A program made the position numbers and the translations under genes. From Monomorium pharaonis (lineage: Eukaryota > Arthropoda > Insecta > Hymenoptera > Formicidae): a DNA stretch of 64,000 nt. The stretch is taken from assembly GCF_013373865.1 (NCBI RefSeq), contig NC_050475.1:7145001-7209000 (forward strand), given 5' to 3'. Each line of letters begins with the position of its first letter. The first letter of the stretch is position 1. Below are positions 63,119 through 64,000 of the stretch, piece by piece. Below the pieces are notes generated by a model. The model saw only the letters and a list, made by a program, of their open reading frames with translations. It was not told the origin of the DNA and made no database searches.

Positions 63119-64000
63119 ATGCAGCCACGGGAGACGATAATAAATAGCCGATGACAGGCAGCCGATACGGAATATGTATAAATATCGCGTCCGCCACGCT
63201 ATCGGAGTTATTGGTACTCATATTGAATTCCATTGATGTCACCGCTTCTATTTCGGAAAGCCTCGTGTCGTTAGGCCACCGTGTACGCTCCACAGACTCT
63301 TCCCCCGGTATTAATATACATTATATGACTGCGAGGAGCCTAAGGTCTGTGTACTCTATACGAAAATCCCCTACTGTTGTTGATTGCGCAGTTTCATTTT
63401 ATTTACATGAAATTGAAGTCCCATTATGTTATGCTGATAAGAGCTGACAATGATGACGCAGTTTTTTTTTCTTCACAGATAATTTCCACGTGCTACCGAG
63501 ATAGGAAAAAAAACGGAAGCTGTATTTAAAAAGGGGGGAAAAAACGGAAGCTGTAGGCGGCATTTAAAAAAAGCTTGATTTATAATATTTTAAATATCAA
63601 GCTTTACATTTCCTTTCTGTTAGTTTATACAATTTTATTTGCAGCATTTTAATATCGAGAATTTGTAAATCAAGAAATTATTTTTATTTCTTTTTATTAA
63701 AAAAAAAAAAAAAACAGTTTTTCTGATTAAATAACATCTTCAAATTCCGCATATTAAATAGAAATTGTGACAAAAAATGTACATCAAAATTATTTTTCTC
63801 GGACAGAGACTTTTAATTAAGATTTAATTGTTTTCCTAATCGCCCTTCGAGAGATTCATCCCTGAAAAAATCCGTAGTGTAGTAATTTCGATCTCTAATG
63901 TATAAAAATAAATAAAAAGAGTGAGAGAGAAAAAGAGAGTGAGAGAAAGGGGTAAAAATGCTTGCATTCATCGCTCATCAGCAATCTCTCGCGTTCTTCT

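Larger units (their letters stand above)
58977..64000. other. Intergenic DNA right of the transposon, no gene seen
   Basis: AT-rich DNA with GC-rich patches at about 60,170-60,430, 60,940-61,240 and 62,750-63,320. It contains dispersed repeat copy D and AC/GA microsatellites. A small imperfect duplication (AAACGGAAGCTGTA twice, 63,510-63,560) is followed by a hairpin with AAAGCTTGAT arms (63,570-63,605). Confidence 0.5.

Overview
The window looks like nuclear DNA from a hymenopteran insect, most likely an ant. The background is very AT-rich and broken by CpG-rich islands. Introns follow GT-AG rules, microsatellites are abundant, and MITE-like repeats are numerous. Two host genes are recognisable with confidence: elongation factor 1-alpha, and the clock repressor clockwork orange. 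The species assignment is an inference.

Layout. 1-9.3 kb is AT-rich noncoding DNA with repeats. 9.3-10.9 kb is a CpG-rich island holding several donor-like sites, a good candidate for the EF-1alpha promoter and noncoding first exon. The three coding exons of EF-1alpha lie on the + strand at 13,799-16,797, with a GC-rich 3' region that reaches a poly(A) signal near 17.76 kb. clockwork orange lies convergently on the - strand (24,960 down to 19,828) in four coding exons whose phases all fit. Its upstream 0.9 kb carries three CACGTG E-boxes. From 26 to 52.8 kb I see mostly noncoding DNA: CpG-rich islands, microsatellites, diverged MITEs, a three-unit tandem repeat near 44.4-45.2 kb, and one orphan exon-like segment at 43,034-43,160 (-).

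The most notable object is a 6,095-bp DNA transposon at 52,880-58,974. It has perfect 17-bp terminal inverted repeats beginning CACTG, a possible 2-bp CA target duplication, and AAAGGACA-type subterminal repeats. Its + strand gene has about eight coding exons: an N-terminal zinc-binding and C2H2 part, a DDE-type CACTA/EnSpm (CMC)-like transposase core, and a C-terminal multi-exon part. All exon phases agree except for one apparent +1 frameshift between the zinc-finger part and the core near 54,070. One intron has been enlarged by two neighbouring MITEs, a 146-bp element and a 496-bp foldback. The 146-bp element has a second copy at 48.4 kb.

The two host genes are independent. One is a housekeeping translation factor, the other a bHLH-Orange transcriptional repressor of the circadian loop. 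No tRNA, rRNA, CRISPR or confident miRNA gene was seen. Many long open frames in the CpG-rich islands occur on both strands at once and are treated as non-coding.
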